Part shown: piece after piece, positions 55,296-63,959 of the stretch
Layout of the letters: each line of letters starts with the position of its first letter
Numbering within the stretch: position 1 is the stretch's first letter
Made by a program: the position numbers and the translations under genes
The notes under the pieces: model-generated
Databases searched by the model: none
Seen by the model: the letters and a program-made list of their open reading frames with translations, nothing else
What the model was told of the DNA's origin: nothing
Assembly (NCBI GenBank): GCA_905197905.1
Contig: CAJKAP010000006.1
Location: 84,582 to 148,581, forward strand
DNA: 64,000 nt
Source of the DNA: an uncultured Sutterella sp.
GTDB taxonomy: Bacteria; Pseudomonadota; Gammaproteobacteria; Burkholderiales; Burkholderiaceae_F
Direction: 5' to 3'

Positions 55296-55938
55296 CTTAA
55301 TTCAGATGATTTGGGAGTCCACACTCGACACATTGCTCATGGTGTTGGTCTCTGGCGGTATTGGTGCTGTCTTTGGGATTCCTCTCGGGATTTTACTCTT
55401 CATTTCTGATAAGAAGTCCTTCTTGCCGATGCCGGCTTTCAACGCAATTTTAGGGACGTTGATCAACGCTTTGCGTTCTGTGCCGTTCATCATTTTGCTA
55501 GTTGCGATCATTCCATTTACTCGTTTGATCGTAGGTTCTTCGATCGGGACGGCTGCCGCTATTGTGCCGTTAACGCTGGCCGTGGCTCCGTTTATGGCCC
55601 GTATCGTGGAAACCAGCTTGCGCGAAGTCGATAAGGGCTTGGTTGAAGCAGCTCAAGCAATGGGGGCAACCAACCTTCAGATTATTACCAAAGTTCTTTT
55701 ACCCGAAGCTCTACCTGGTATTGTCGCCGGCCTCACCATTTCGATCATTAGCTTGATCGGCTACTCCGCAATGGCAGGCGCCGTTGGTGGCGGCGGGCTG
55801 GGTGACTTGGGTATTCGCTATGGCTACCAGCGCTTCATGCCAGAGGTGATGTGGACCGTTGTTCTCGTGTTGATCTTCTTGGTCCAGGGCATCCAGTCCT
55901 TCGGTGATTGGTTAGTGCGTCGTCTCTCGCACAAATAA
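55285..55938 (+). CDS. metI: D-methionine ABC transporter permease MetI
   Basis: 217 residues, five helices. The binding-protein-dependent transport motif [26 protein letters not shown] (EAA loop) contacts MetN. The second gene of metNIQ; translational overlap with metN. Confidence 0.96.
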   Translation: MSSNLIQMIWESTLDTLLMVLVSGGIGAVFGIPLGILLFISDKKSFLPMPAFNAILGTLINALRSVPFIILLVAIIPFTRLIVGSSIGTAAAIVPLTLAVAPFMARIVETSLREVDKGLVEAAQAMGATNLQIITKVLLPEALPGIVAGLTISIISLIGYSAMAGAVGGGGLGDLGIRYGYQRFMPEVMWTVVLVLIFLVQGIQSFGDWLVRRLSHK

Positions 55939-55967
55939 ACAGATTTCGATATTGGAAGAAAAACGAT

Positions 55968-56765
55968 ATGTCTATCTCTCGTCGTACTTTATTAGGCGCT
56001 AGCGCATTGCTAGCTGTCGCCCCAATCAGCTTTGCTGCTCAACAGAAAACGATCGTAGTTGGTGTAACCTCTGGTCCTCACGCTGAAATTATGGAAGTTG
56101 TAAAGAACGCGGCTGACCAGGCTGGATTCCCGATTAAAATTGTTGAGTTCTCCGACTTCGTGCAGCCTAATGCTGCCTTAGCCGCAGGTGACCTCGATCT
56201 CAATTCGTTCCAGCATCAACCCTATTTGGATCAGCAAAATAAGGATCGTGGCTACAACTTAGTTTCCGTTGCTAAGACTGTCACTTTCCCGCTTACTTTT
56301 TATAGCAAGAAGGGCTACAAGACACTCGCTGATTTGCCAAAGAAAGCCCGCGTTGCTATTCCGAACGACCCGACTAATGGCGGTCGTGCCTTACATATGC
56401 TCGCTGACCAGGGTGTGATTCGTTTGCGTGATGGGGTTGGTCACACGGCTACGGTGCTTGATATCGTTGATAATCCCAAATCCATTCAGGTAGTGGAACT
56501 GGAAGCCCCTCAACTGCCCTTGAGCTTGAAGGACGTGGACGCAGCTGCCATTAACGGCAGTTACGCTCAGCCCGCAGGCTTGGATCCCAAGCGCGATGGT
56601 ATCTACACCGAACGCGCTGATGGTCCTTACGCCAACATCCTTGTTGTTCGCTCCTCCGATAAAGATCAACCTTGGGTGAAAGAGTTCGTGAAACTCTACC
56701 AAACGCCCGAAGTCAAAGCCTTTATTGAAAAACGCTTCAATGGCAACATGATCTGCGCTTGGTAA
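55968..56765 (+). CDS. metQ: Methionine-binding protein MetQ, non-lipoprotein with Tat-like signal
   Basis: 265 residues, NlpA family (IVVGVTSGPHAEIMEVVK, ALAAGDLDLNSFQHQPYLD, AIPNDPTNGGRALHML). Its signal peptide is MSISRRTLLGASALLAVAPISFA, with the Arg pair at 5-6 and hydrophobic core but no lipobox cysteine. Canonical MetQ is a lipoprotein. So this one is probably released as a soluble periplasmic protein, perhaps through Tat. Thirty bases after metI. Confidence 0.94.
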   Translation: MSISRRTLLGASALLAVAPISFAAQQKTIVVGVTSGPHAEIMEVVKNAADQAGFPIKIVEFSDFVQPNAALAAGDLDLNSFQHQPYLDQQNKDRGYNLVSVAKTVTFPLTFYSKKGYKTLADLPKKARVAIPNDPTNGGRALHMLADQGVIRLRDGVGHTATVLDIVDNPKSIQVVELEAPQLPLSLKDVDAAAINGSYAQPAGLDPKRDGIYTERADGPYANILVVRSSDKDQPWVKEFVKLYQTPEVKAFIEKRFNGNMICAW

Positions 56766-56799
56766 GTTACCTCGGAGCAGTTCCTCTGCTAAAATAAAT

Positions 56800-56843
56800 C
56801 GGTCAAGATTGCTGTTTTATCACAGCTCTTGGCCGATATTTTT
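56800..56843 (+). terminator. Terminator of metNIQ
   Basis: Stem CGGTCAAGA...GCTG/CAGC...TCTTGGCCG with one mismatch (56800-56835), then ATATTTTTT. Confidence 0.8.
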
Positions 56844-56866
56844 TAACGCATTCCCCAGGTTGTGCT

Positions 56867-57289
56867 ATGGACCCCCACTCTGAACACACATCTTCCCCAG
56901 TGTTGGAATATTCTTCGAAAAAATTTAATTACCTGATCACCTATGTTCAGGCCTTTACGCTTATTACCATCACTGTGGCTACTGTCGTTGGAATCTCTTC
57001 TTCGGTACTCGATATGATTGACAACCGCATCGCTAGCCTGGGCGATCTTTTGTTGCTTTTCTTGTACATCGAGATCCTCTCTATGATTAAAGGCTCGGCC
57101 CTGGGTACGCGCGAAATTCCGATTCGCACCCCTGTGGCTCTTGCCATCGTGGCAATCGCACGTTACTTCGTAGTTGACGTAGAACACATGACCCCGCTCT
57201 TTATGCTCATGACTGCGGGTTCTATCTTAGTATTGGTGGGAGCACTATGGGTGCTCAGTAGAGTCTCCCCTAGTCAAGATCATGTTTGA
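56867..57289 (+). CDS. PsiE-like inner-membrane protein
   Basis: 140 residues, four helices. The LLLLFLYIEILSMIKGSALGTREIPIRTPVALAIVAIARYFVVD segment is the PsiE (phosphate-starvation-inducible E) signature. The biochemical role of PsiE is unknown. Encoded between metQ and tRNA-Gly; no pho box is recognised upstream. Confidence 0.88.
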   Translation: MDPHSEHTSSPVLEYSSKKFNYLITYVQAFTLITITVATVVGISSSVLDMIDNRIASLGDLLLLFLYIEILSMIKGSALGTREIPIRTPVALAIVAIARYFVVDVEHMTPLFMLMTAGSILVLVGALWVLSRVSPSQDHV

Positions 57290-57349
57290 TAGTATGGGCT
57301 AGGTTTCTTCCCACGCTTCCATGAAATCGTGCTAGAATTCGCCCACGGT

Positions 57350-57423
57350 GCGGGTGTAGCTCAATGGTAGAGCAATAGCTTCCCAAGCTAAAGACGAGGG
57401 TTCGATCCCCTTCACCCGCTCCA
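57350..57423 (+). tRNA. tRNA-Gly (CCC anticodon)
   Basis: A 74-base cloverleaf with encoded CCA. Acceptor GCGGGTG/CACCCGC, anticodon loop TTCCCAA, T-loop GTTCGATCC. One A-A mismatch at the top of the anticodon stem. Confidence 0.95.
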
Positions 57424-57508
57424 CACTACTGCAAAAAATTGCTTGAGGTTAATCTCGTCACCGCCGTATCGCTACAGGCGGTTATTTTTTACCTTCCTCT
57501 TTCCCACT

Positions 57509-58246
57509 ATGGAAAAATCCACTGCAAAACCGACATTAACGCCCGAAGAGCTCGAAACGCTCAAGAACCGTCACATCCGCTCTTTTGTGATGCGCCGCGG
57601 GCATATCTCTGCTGCGCAAAAGCGCGCGATTGAAGAGTCATTGCCTAAGTATCAGATCGAATATGCTCAACAAACTCTCAATCCAACAGAAATTTTTGCT
57701 CGTCAGGCTTCCACAGTCTTAGAAATTGGCTGCGGCATGGGGGAAACGACTGTAGCGATTGCTCAAGCTCATCCTGAAGTCAATTTCATTGGCTGTGAAG
57801 TGTTTGTCGCTGGTGTGGGCGCTATCGCCAAGCGCATTGATGAAACTGGCGTTGACAATATTCGCATCATCCGCCATGACGCTGTTGAAATCGTTCGTGA
57901 CATGATTGCCGACAACAGTCTCGACGGTGTGCACATCTACTTCCCCGATCCTTGGCGCAAAGCGCGTCACCACAAACGTCGTCTTGTGGCCCAGCCCTTT
58001 ATTGGACTTCTTTGCTCAAAAATTCGTCCAGGTGGTTATTTACACTGTGCAACCGACTGGGAAAACTATGCCGAGCAGATGATGGAAGTGCTTTCGTCAG
58101 AACCGTTGCTCAAAAATCTCCACGGAGAAAAGCAGTGGAGTCCCGTTATGGGAAATCCCTTGTGTGAACGTCCTCGCACAAAATTTCAAGCTCGTGGCGA
58201 GCGCTTAGGCTACGGTATTTGGGACTTAGTGTTCATTCGCCAATAA
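57509..58246 (+). CDS. trmB: tRNA (guanine-N7-)-methyltransferase
   Basis: 245 residues. Methylates G46 in tRNA variable loops. SAM-binding VLEIGCGMGETT, acidic motif GCEVFVAGVGAI, catalytic YFPDPWRKARHHKRRLV and C-terminal TKFQARGERLGYGIWDLVF are diagnostic. Start at 57509 by family N-terminus; there is no Shine-Dalgarno. Its downstream terminator is apparently split by the IS at 58280. Confidence 0.96.
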   Translation: MEKSTAKPTLTPEELETLKNRHIRSFVMRRGHISAAQKRAIEESLPKYQIEYAQQTLNPTEIFARQASTVLEIGCGMGETTVAIAQAHPEVNFIGCEVFVAGVGAIAKRIDETGVDNIRIIRHDAVEIVRDMIADNSLDGVHIYFPDPWRKARHHKRRLVAQPFIGLLCSKIRPGGYLHCATDWENYAEQMMEVLSSEPLLKNLHGEKQWSPVMGNPLCERPRTKFQARGERLGYGIWDLVFIRQ

Positions 58247-58261
58247 GACCCACGTAACTAC

Positions 58262-58279
58262 AAAAAAAGCGGAGAAAAG
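58262..58279. terminator. Left half of a terminator interrupted by the IS
   Basis: AAAAAGCGG ends the trmB side and CCGCTTTTT (59761-59769) begins the uppP side. Joining the flanks and removing one AAG copy restores a 9-bp stem with a loop and T-run in both directions. Confidence 0.6.
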
Positions 58280-58324
58280 TGAACCGACCCCCAAAAAATA
58301 GACCATTTTTGGGGGTTAAATTTT

Positions 58325-58863
58325 ATGGCACGTAGATTATCCACTGAACTGAACTGAAACAAAGAATTTTGGAATATTTTGAGAAAGGAATGCGATGTTG
58401 CTCCGTTGCGAGCACCTTGAATTTATCAGTTGCTACCGTACAAAAGTACGAATGCCTATACCTTGCAGGAGATTTCTCTTGGATCACCTCCAGTTATACT
58501 CCCGTCGATCCCGATATCTTGACTGAAGCTGTTTCCGAGTATTTTCGAGGTCATATGGGATACCACTTGTCGTCAAAAAAGTTTGAAATTCGGGACTCTA
58601 CCGTCTATCGAGGGGTGCAAAACTACTTGAAATATGGCATAGTGAATCTTCCAAGAGGGAGAAATGCTGTGAAAAAACGACAAAAATACGATGGTAAAGA
58701 GACAACGCCTGAGCAATCTACTGATGAGTCTCTGGTTAGCAAGGAGGAATTGAAAGACCTTCACGACGAAATGATCATTTTGCGCGTATTGCTTGAAGAG
58801 TATGAGAAAACTGAGCCAGATATGCTCAAAAAAAAGAATTCAGGCAGCATATCGACTTTTTGA
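58325..58863 (+). pseudogene. IS3-family orfA (helix-turn-helix), frameshifted
   Basis: The original start is ATG 58325 (MARRLSTEL). A tandem duplication of AACTG (58347-58351 and 58352-58356) shifts the frame and gives an immediate TGA. Removing one copy restores MARRLSTELKQRILEYFEKG continuous with the rest. The remaining frame (58369-58863) has helix-turn-helix character (CSVASTLNLSVATVQKYE) and a C-terminal coiled coil. A run of eight A at 58828-58835 would allow the -1 shift into orfB. Confidence 0.85.
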
Positions 58864-59721
58864 ACAGAAAATTAGCCATCGTAAAGTCTGCTCTGTCTTA
58901 GGACTCAATCGTAGTTCTGTTTATAAGCATCGGAAAGCGATCAGTGCTCCTTGTGCAAGGAAAGTTGAAGATAGCCTCTTAGTGGTTGAGATTCAGGCTA
59001 TTCAAGCTAAGCACCGATATACCTATGGGGTTAAACGGGTTACTGCAGAGTTGAAGCGTCGTGGCTTTACTGCTAACCATAAGCGGGTTGAACGATTGAT
59101 GAAAGCAAATAATCCCAACGCGATTATTCGAGCTAAGCGAAATTACCGTTGTAGTGTAAAGCAGGAACCAAGGGCAAATTTACCTGGCAATGTCTTGGAC
59201 CGTAATTTCACTGCGACCCAGTTTAGGGAAAAGCTAGTGAGTGATGTGACTTACTTGCCAGTAAAGGATGGCGGTTGGTGTTACGTCTCGTTAGTTAAGG
59301 ATTTATGTACATAGTTAATAATGGCTTGCGCGATGTCTCGTTCACAAAATATGGACTTAGCATTTGAGACCTTACGGCAGCTTAAAGAAGTTCCGGCCAA
59401 TGGACTCTTCCATACTGATCAAGCCTTTATGTATACGAATCAAGCGTTTGCCGTGGAATTGGAAAAAATGGGCCTTCAACAGGGTCTCTCGCACCGTGCG
59501 AATTGCTGGAACAATGCAGTTATTAAAAGTTTTAATGGATCAATGAAGTGTGGTGGTTCTACCCATACTATAACAAGAACCGATGGAATTTATCTTTTGA
59601 GGAACTTCGCGACAAGGTGAATGAATACGTTCGGTACTACAATGAAGAACGTATCCAAGAAAAATTGGGTTACCTGACTCCGCTGGAATATCATCATCGA
59701 GTAACCCGATCTAATTATTAA
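58793..59721 (+). pseudogene. IS3-family orfB transposase, broken
   Basis: rve-type DDE integrase related to IS150 orfB (KISHRKVCSVLGLNRSSVYKHR, SDVTYLPVKDGGWCYVSLVKDL, FHTDQ). Broken by TAG at 59312-59314 in frame, and by a frameshift near 59549, after which the C-terminus continues in another frame (WWFYPYYNKNRW...YNEERIQEKLGYLTPLEYHH) to TAA at 59721. The catalytic Glu of NAVIES is Lys (NAVIKS, codon 59525-59527), so the enzyme would be dead even if reassembled. Confidence 0.88.
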
Positions 59722-59776
59722 CAAACTGGTCCACTAAACGGGGGACGGTTCAAAGTTTTCCACCGCTTTTTGATTT

Positions 59777-60613
59777 TTAAAAACTAATCCATCCTAACCA
59801 CGAGGCAGCAAAAAGAGCTACGCCAAAGATAATTCGATACCAGCCAAAGACTCTATAGTCGTTACGCCCCACAAAACCAATCAGCCACTTCACAAGCACT
59901 AACGCCGAAAAAAACGACACAATAATTCCAATGCCAAGAAGCCCCCAGGGCATTTCTCCGGAGAATAAGGCGTCTTGATCTTTCCAAAGATCATAAATAG
60001 TTGCGCCAAAAATCGTTGGAATGGCCAAAAAAAACGAAAATTCCGTTGCCGCTTTTCTAGAGAGACCCAAGAGAAGCCCGCCAATGATGGTAGAACCTGA
60101 GCGACTAGTCCCAGGAATCATGGCGAAACACTGTGCTACACCCACAAGAAAGGCTCGCCCAGGAGTTAAGTCTTCCATCGCTGCCACTTTAGGAGCTTGG
60201 TGAGAGTGCACTGCTCGCTTTTCAATCCACAATAAAATCACACCACCCACGATAAGCATCGTCGCCACCGTCGTGATGTTGAAAAAATGATTTTTGATAA
60301 AGCCCGCACAAATAAAACCGACAACTGCGGCAGGTAAGAACGCAACTAAAGTGTTGACCACAAGACGACGTTCAGATCCTGGGCGAAAACCTTTTTTGAG
60401 AATTTGACTGATCAGAGCGCGGTAGTACCAACACACGGCCAAAATGGCGCCGGCTTGAATAACGACAACGAAGGTGTTGTTATAAGGATGCTCTGCAAAC
60501 CCTATCCAGTCGGAGGCAATAATTAAATGTCCTGTGGAACTAATCGGGAGAAACTCAGTGAGCCCCTCAACTACGCCAAGCACGACCGCTTGAAGTATCT
60601 CCCAGACCGACAT
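59777..60613 (-). CDS. uppP: Undecaprenyl-diphosphatase UppP (BacA)
   Basis: 278 residues, seven to eight helices. Signature motifs GLTEFLPISSTGHLI (BacA1, catalytic Glu) and PGTSRSGSTIIGGLLLGLSR (BacA2, catalytic Ser/Arg). Recycles the lipid carrier of peptidoglycan synthesis by dephosphorylating undecaprenyl pyrophosphate, giving intrinsic bacitracin tolerance when abundant. GGGAGG precedes ATG 60613. Confidence 0.97.
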   Translation of the reverse strand: MSVWEILQAVVLGVVEGLTEFLPISSTGHLIIASDWIGFAEHPYNNTFVVVIQAGAILAVCWYYRALISQILKKGFRPGSERRLVVNTLVAFLPAAVVGFICAGFIKNHFFNITTVATMLIVGGVILLWIEKRAVHSHQAPKVAAMEDLTPGRAFLVGVAQCFAMIPGTSRSGSTIIGGLLLGLSRKAATEFSFFLAIPTIFGATIYDLWKDQDALFSGEMPWGLLGIGIIVSFFSALVLVKWLIGFVGRNDYRVFGWYRIIFGVALFAASWLGWISF

Positions 60614-60785
60614 GTTAACCTCCCGTTTCGAGGTAACAAGCGTTGCCTCTGTTTGCTAAAAAAGAATTCCTACCTTTATTTTGATAGGAACAAAGAGCTT
60701 TTGCTATTATGCAGACACTTTCTATAGTTAGAGCTCTCTACAAAGAACTCTTACAAAATACGGACTTTTCTTTAGAGGATAGCTT

Positions 60786-61484
60786 ATGGCCGCTACCACC
60801 ATCATCGACGATCAGTTTGTCGAGGACCTACAAGCAGAACTGGAAAACTTAAACCAAGATACCGTCATGGATAGTGGTGTCTTGGATGGTTTCTTGGTTG
60901 CTTCTTTGCTCAATCCTGAAACACCGCCCTTTGAAGCTGTGCTTCCTTATATCTTCGATGAAGAAGGGGATCCCGCCAAAATTCCCGAAGGAAAAGATCG
61001 TCTTATCGAACTTATCAAAACGCGTTTCACGCAATTGGAGTCAGCTTTTCAGGCTGGGAATGGCCTCGATCCGATCATCTACCCTGTCACCGATGATAAC
61101 GGTAATGTAATCGAAACTGGGGACGATATTCACGACTCTATTGAACCATGGGCTGCAGGATTTGCAACAGGGCTCTATTTTTGGCCAGAAACCTCTATGG
61201 AAGATGAAGCAGTTCAAGCCTCTGTCGCTTGTATTATCTGCCATTGCGATCCCGAATACCTCAAGGAGGCCTTCCCTGAAGGGTATGAACACTTACTGGA
61301 GATTCGTAAAAAAAACGACTCTTTGCAGGGCGCACTTTACCATTTGGTTGAATCAACTTTTGAGTTGCGAAAAGCATTCCGTCCCAATGTACCTGTACGA
61401 AACGAATCTCCCAAGATTGGTCGCAACGATCCCTGCCCTTGCGGTAGCGGGAAAAAATACAAGCAGTGCTGTGCTAAAAAATAA
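60786..61484 (+). CDS. YecA/UPF0149 family protein with C-terminal SEC-C zinc motif
   Basis: 232 residues. UPF0149 domain (about 5-190; [27 protein letters not shown]) and a SEC-C motif [16 protein letters not shown] at the end, the zinc-binding module found at the SecA C-terminus. The protein resembles E. coli YecA, which is reported to bind SecA-related or ribosomal partners; no established catalytic activity. AGAGGA precedes the ATG. A hairpin GTGAA..TCTGGC/GCCAGA..TTCAC (61510-61537) follows. Confidence 0.9.
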   Translation: MAATTIIDDQFVEDLQAELENLNQDTVMDSGVLDGFLVASLLNPETPPFEAVLPYIFDEEGDPAKIPEGKDRLIELIKTRFTQLESAFQAGNGLDPIIYPVTDDNGNVIETGDDIHDSIEPWAAGFATGLYFWPETSMEDEAVQASVACIICHCDPEYLKEAFPEGYEHLLEIRKKNDSLQGALYHLVESTFELRKAFRPNVPVRNESPKIGRNDPCPCGSGKKYKQCCAKK

Positions 61485-61509
61485 GCGTTAATGCGCAGAA
61501 GAAGGTGTT

Positions 61510-61552
61510 GTGAATGTCTGGCCTGCCAGATTTTCACGATGCCTCTTTTTTT
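61510..61552 (+). terminator. Probable terminator after the yecA-like gene
   Basis: Stem GTGAA-TG-TCTGGC/GCCAGA-TT-TTCAC (61510-61537) then, after a short spacer, CTTTTTTTG. Confidence 0.5.
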
Positions 61553-61639
61553 GTTCAACCGCTATATAGACTTCAATCCGCAAAACAAACCTATGATTCG
61601 TCAGGTTTCACAAAAATTGACGTACCGTAAACGATTTTC

Positions 61640-63271
61640 TTAAGCTACTGGTTTGGTCAAAGTTTCCGCGATAAAACGTCCAGGGTGCACAGCTTGAGAG
61701 AGGGAATATTCGAGCACCGATGGCTCACCCAACATTAATGACACAAGATGCTCGGCGCAAGCAAGCCCCCAGGTTAGCCCTCGAGACCCAAAGGCACCAC
61801 AAACCCATAGTCCCTCTTCTACAGGCAACTTCTCTAGTTCTGGACGCCCCGCAAAATGGCATCCTCGAAGCGTTTCTGCGGTAAATCCTTGTCCAACCAA
61901 TGGCAATCTATCAAGACATACTGCACGCACTCCCTGATAAAAACCCGCAGGGAAAATACCTTCACCGCACTTTTCTCCGACAAGTTCTAGGAGAGCAGAC
62001 CAATTGTGAGCATGAGCGTCCTGAACATCCCAGACTTGGTGCTCAGGTTCATACGTTGCCCCCACAGCAGTGAAATGCTCGCCTACTTTCACTAAATATC
62101 CGGGACCTGTCATTGCCACAGTCTCGCTTAATCCAAGAGGCGCCACACTCAGTAAGCTAATTCTCCCTTTGAGCTGCGAAAGCCCTAAAGCTTCTCTAGG
62201 AAGAGAAAGCAAATCAGGTATGCCCATTGCACTGGCAAGCACAACATGTTCGCTTCTCTCAAACGTAGCACCCTGAGGTGTACAAATCGTCCATTTATCA
62301 CTTTCCCTCTTAAGGGAGACTTTTTGATTCGTGAGGACTCTAGCATGTACACTTTCAAGCAGTCTTTTCGCGAGTTTTCCAGCATGAACAAGCCCTGCAC
62401 GCGGAAACCACCACCCCCCTCGCCTTACTTGCACTCTCACTAATGAGCTTGCTCGTTCCCTATTCACTAGTTCTGCAAAACCACGGGGTAACGCTAAAGG
62501 TTTCTCTGAAACGTAATGTTCTTTCCACTTTGCATATTCCTCCTCGTTCGCAGCCATGTCGAAAACACCACAAGGAATGAAGCAATCGGGAAAAGCTTTC
62601 ATCAGAGGCTGAAGAAGTCGAAAGCCTAATCGCGTGAGACGAAAAAGAGGGCTATCCGTAGCTTGCCAGTGAGGGTGGAATAACCCTGCATAAAGCGCGG
62701 AGGCCGCACCTCCTGGGACAGGAGACTCATCTATGACGGTAACACGTACCCCTCTTTTCCCCAATTCATAAGCTACCATAGCTCCTGCAAGACCAGAACC
62801 AATGATCACTACTTCGTTTAAGGGTTTAGGAAGAAAGGCTGGATGAGCGTTTTTGAATCGAACCCTTCCCGCATTCGTTTCTAAAAAAGGCGGGAGAGAT
62901 TCTCGGTCGAGTCCTAGTACTTCTGTTTCTTGATGAGCAAAACGACGTAACGAAGTTATTTCTGCAAGGTTGGATACCGCGATAAGGTCTACCTTGAAAT
63001 GGAGTTCTCGACGCCAATGTTTCTCTGGAATCCTTACCCAGAGAAGACTCCCTAGTGACGAAGGCACGCGATGAATGCCAGGCAAAGAAAAAAAGGCACA
63101 CTCCTTGATAGCGTCGGGGCTAAGAACTCCTAGTTCTTGTGCAATAGGAAGCCCCTCCTCAGGTGGAGTGAGGATAACCCAGTGCGCATTGCTAGCTCCA
63201 TGAGTACGAGACCACTTTAAGGCCTCGACCCAACACCGGGGATCAGAGGAGTGTAGAAGTATGGTTGTCAT
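61640..63271 (-). CDS. mnmC: MnmC-type FAD oxidoreductase lacking the methyltransferase domain
   Basis: 543 residues. From about residue 150 it matches the C-terminal (MnmC1) domain: dinucleotide fold VVIIGSGLAGAMVAYELGKRGVRVTVID, GAASALYAGLFHPHW, GVRAVCLDRLPLVG and the C-terminal GAFGSRGLTW. This half demodifies cmnm5U34 to nm5U34. The N-terminal ~150 residues show no SAM motif (GFGTGLN is absent) and are too short for the usual ~240-residue methyltransferase half. They are unrecognised. So the second methylation step must be done elsewhere or is lost. Confidence 0.85.
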   Translation of the reverse strand: MTTILLHSSDPRCWVEALKWSRTHGASNAHWVILTPPEEGLPIAQELGVLSPDAIKECAFFSLPGIHRVPSSLGSLLWVRIPEKHWRRELHFKVDLIAVSNLAEITSLRRFAHQETEVLGLDRESLPPFLETNAGRVRFKNAHPAFLPKPLNEVVIIGSGLAGAMVAYELGKRGVRVTVIDESPVPGGAASALYAGLFHPHWQATDSPLFRLTRLGFRLLQPLMKAFPDCFIPCGVFDMAANEEEYAKWKEHYVSEKPLALPRGFAELVNRERASSLVRVQVRRGGWWFPRAGLVHAGKLAKRLLESVHARVLTNQKVSLKRESDKWTICTPQGATFERSEHVVLASAMGIPDLLSLPREALGLSQLKGRISLLSVAPLGLSETVAMTGPGYLVKVGEHFTAVGATYEPEHQVWDVQDAHAHNWSALLELVGEKCGEGIFPAGFYQGVRAVCLDRLPLVGQGFTAETLRGCHFAGRPELEKLPVEEGLWVCGAFGSRGLTWGLACAEHLVSLMLGEPSVLEYSLSQAVHPGRFIAETLTKPVA

Positions 63272-63326
63272 CGAAAAAAGGAGAGCGATGCAGTTATCAG
63301 CTCTCCTTCTATTGTAGTCTTAATGA

Positions 63327-63959
63327 TTAGTGCTTCAAGGGCTTGAAGCGTAAACGCTTCGGCTGAGCGGCTTCTTCACCTAAACGACGACGCTTATCCG
63401 CTTCGTATTCGTTGTAGTTCCCGTTAAAGAAGACAACCTGCGAATCTCCTTCAAAAGCGAGAATGTGTGTAGCAATTCGGTCTAAGAACCAACGGTCATG
63501 CGACGTCACCAGAGCGCAGCCTGCAAATTCAAGCAATGCTTCTTCAAGAGCTCGCAAGGTTTCCACGTCTAAGTCATTAGACGGTTCGTCCAAGAGTAAT
63601 ACGTTGCCACCAGCGAGCAAAGTTTTCGCCAGATGCAAACGACCACGCTCACCACCAGAAAGAGTGCCCACGAGTTTTTGTTGGTCGCCACCCTTAAAAT
63701 TAAAGCGACCCAAATAAGCCCGAGAAGACATGCTGAATTTACCCACCTGCAGAATATCCTGTCCATCAGCAATAGCATCAAAGGCCGTCTTGTCATTGGG
63801 GAGGGAATCACGCATCTGATCAACTGCAGCCAGACGAACCGTCGTCCCGAGCTTAATTTCCCCACTATCGGGCTGTTCTTTCCCTGTAATCATCTTAAAT
63901 AGCGTCGACTTACCGGCCCCGTTAGGACCAATCACCCCCACAATACACGGCGAACGCAC
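63327..63959 (-). CDS. ettA: ABC-F ATPase (EttA-like), C-terminal half only
   Basis: About 210 residues covering the second ABC cassette: Walker [10 protein letters not shown], signature [15 protein letters not shown], Walker [24 protein letters not shown]-loop [17 protein letters not shown], and a tail ending [10 protein letters not shown] that is EttA-like. EttA gates the ribosome E site according to ATP/ADP. Homology begins at IVGVIGPNG; the ~55 bases before the window end do not read as EttA in any frame, and the same frame has TGA there. The gene is therefore truncated, or the sequence end is a junction. Confidence 0.85.
   Translation of the reverse strand: MRSPCIVGVIGPNGAGKSTLFKMITGKEQPDSGEIKLGTTVRLAAVDQMRDSLPNDKTAFDAIADGQDILQVGKFSMSSRAYLGRFNFKGGDQQKLVGTLSGGERGRLHLAKTLLAGGNVLLLDEPSNDLDVETLRALEEALLEFAGCALVTSHDRWFLDRIATHILAFEGDSQVVFFNGNYNEYEADKRRRLGEEAAQPKRLRFKPLKH

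Larger units (their letters stand above)
58280..59752 (+). mobile_element. Inactive IS3-family (IS150-like) insertion sequence
   Basis: About 1473 bases. Imperfect terminal inverted repeats of ~31 bases: left TGAACCGACCCCC... (58280-58310) and right, read inward, TGAACCGTCCCCC... (59752-59722). A 3-base direct repeat AAG flanks it (58277-58279, 59753-59755), as expected for IS3 insertion. Two overlapping frames orfA and orfB with an A8 slippery run. Near the left end ACCCCCAAAAA/TTTTTGGGGGT forms a hairpin upstream of orfA. Several lesions make it non-autonomous. Confidence 0.92.
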
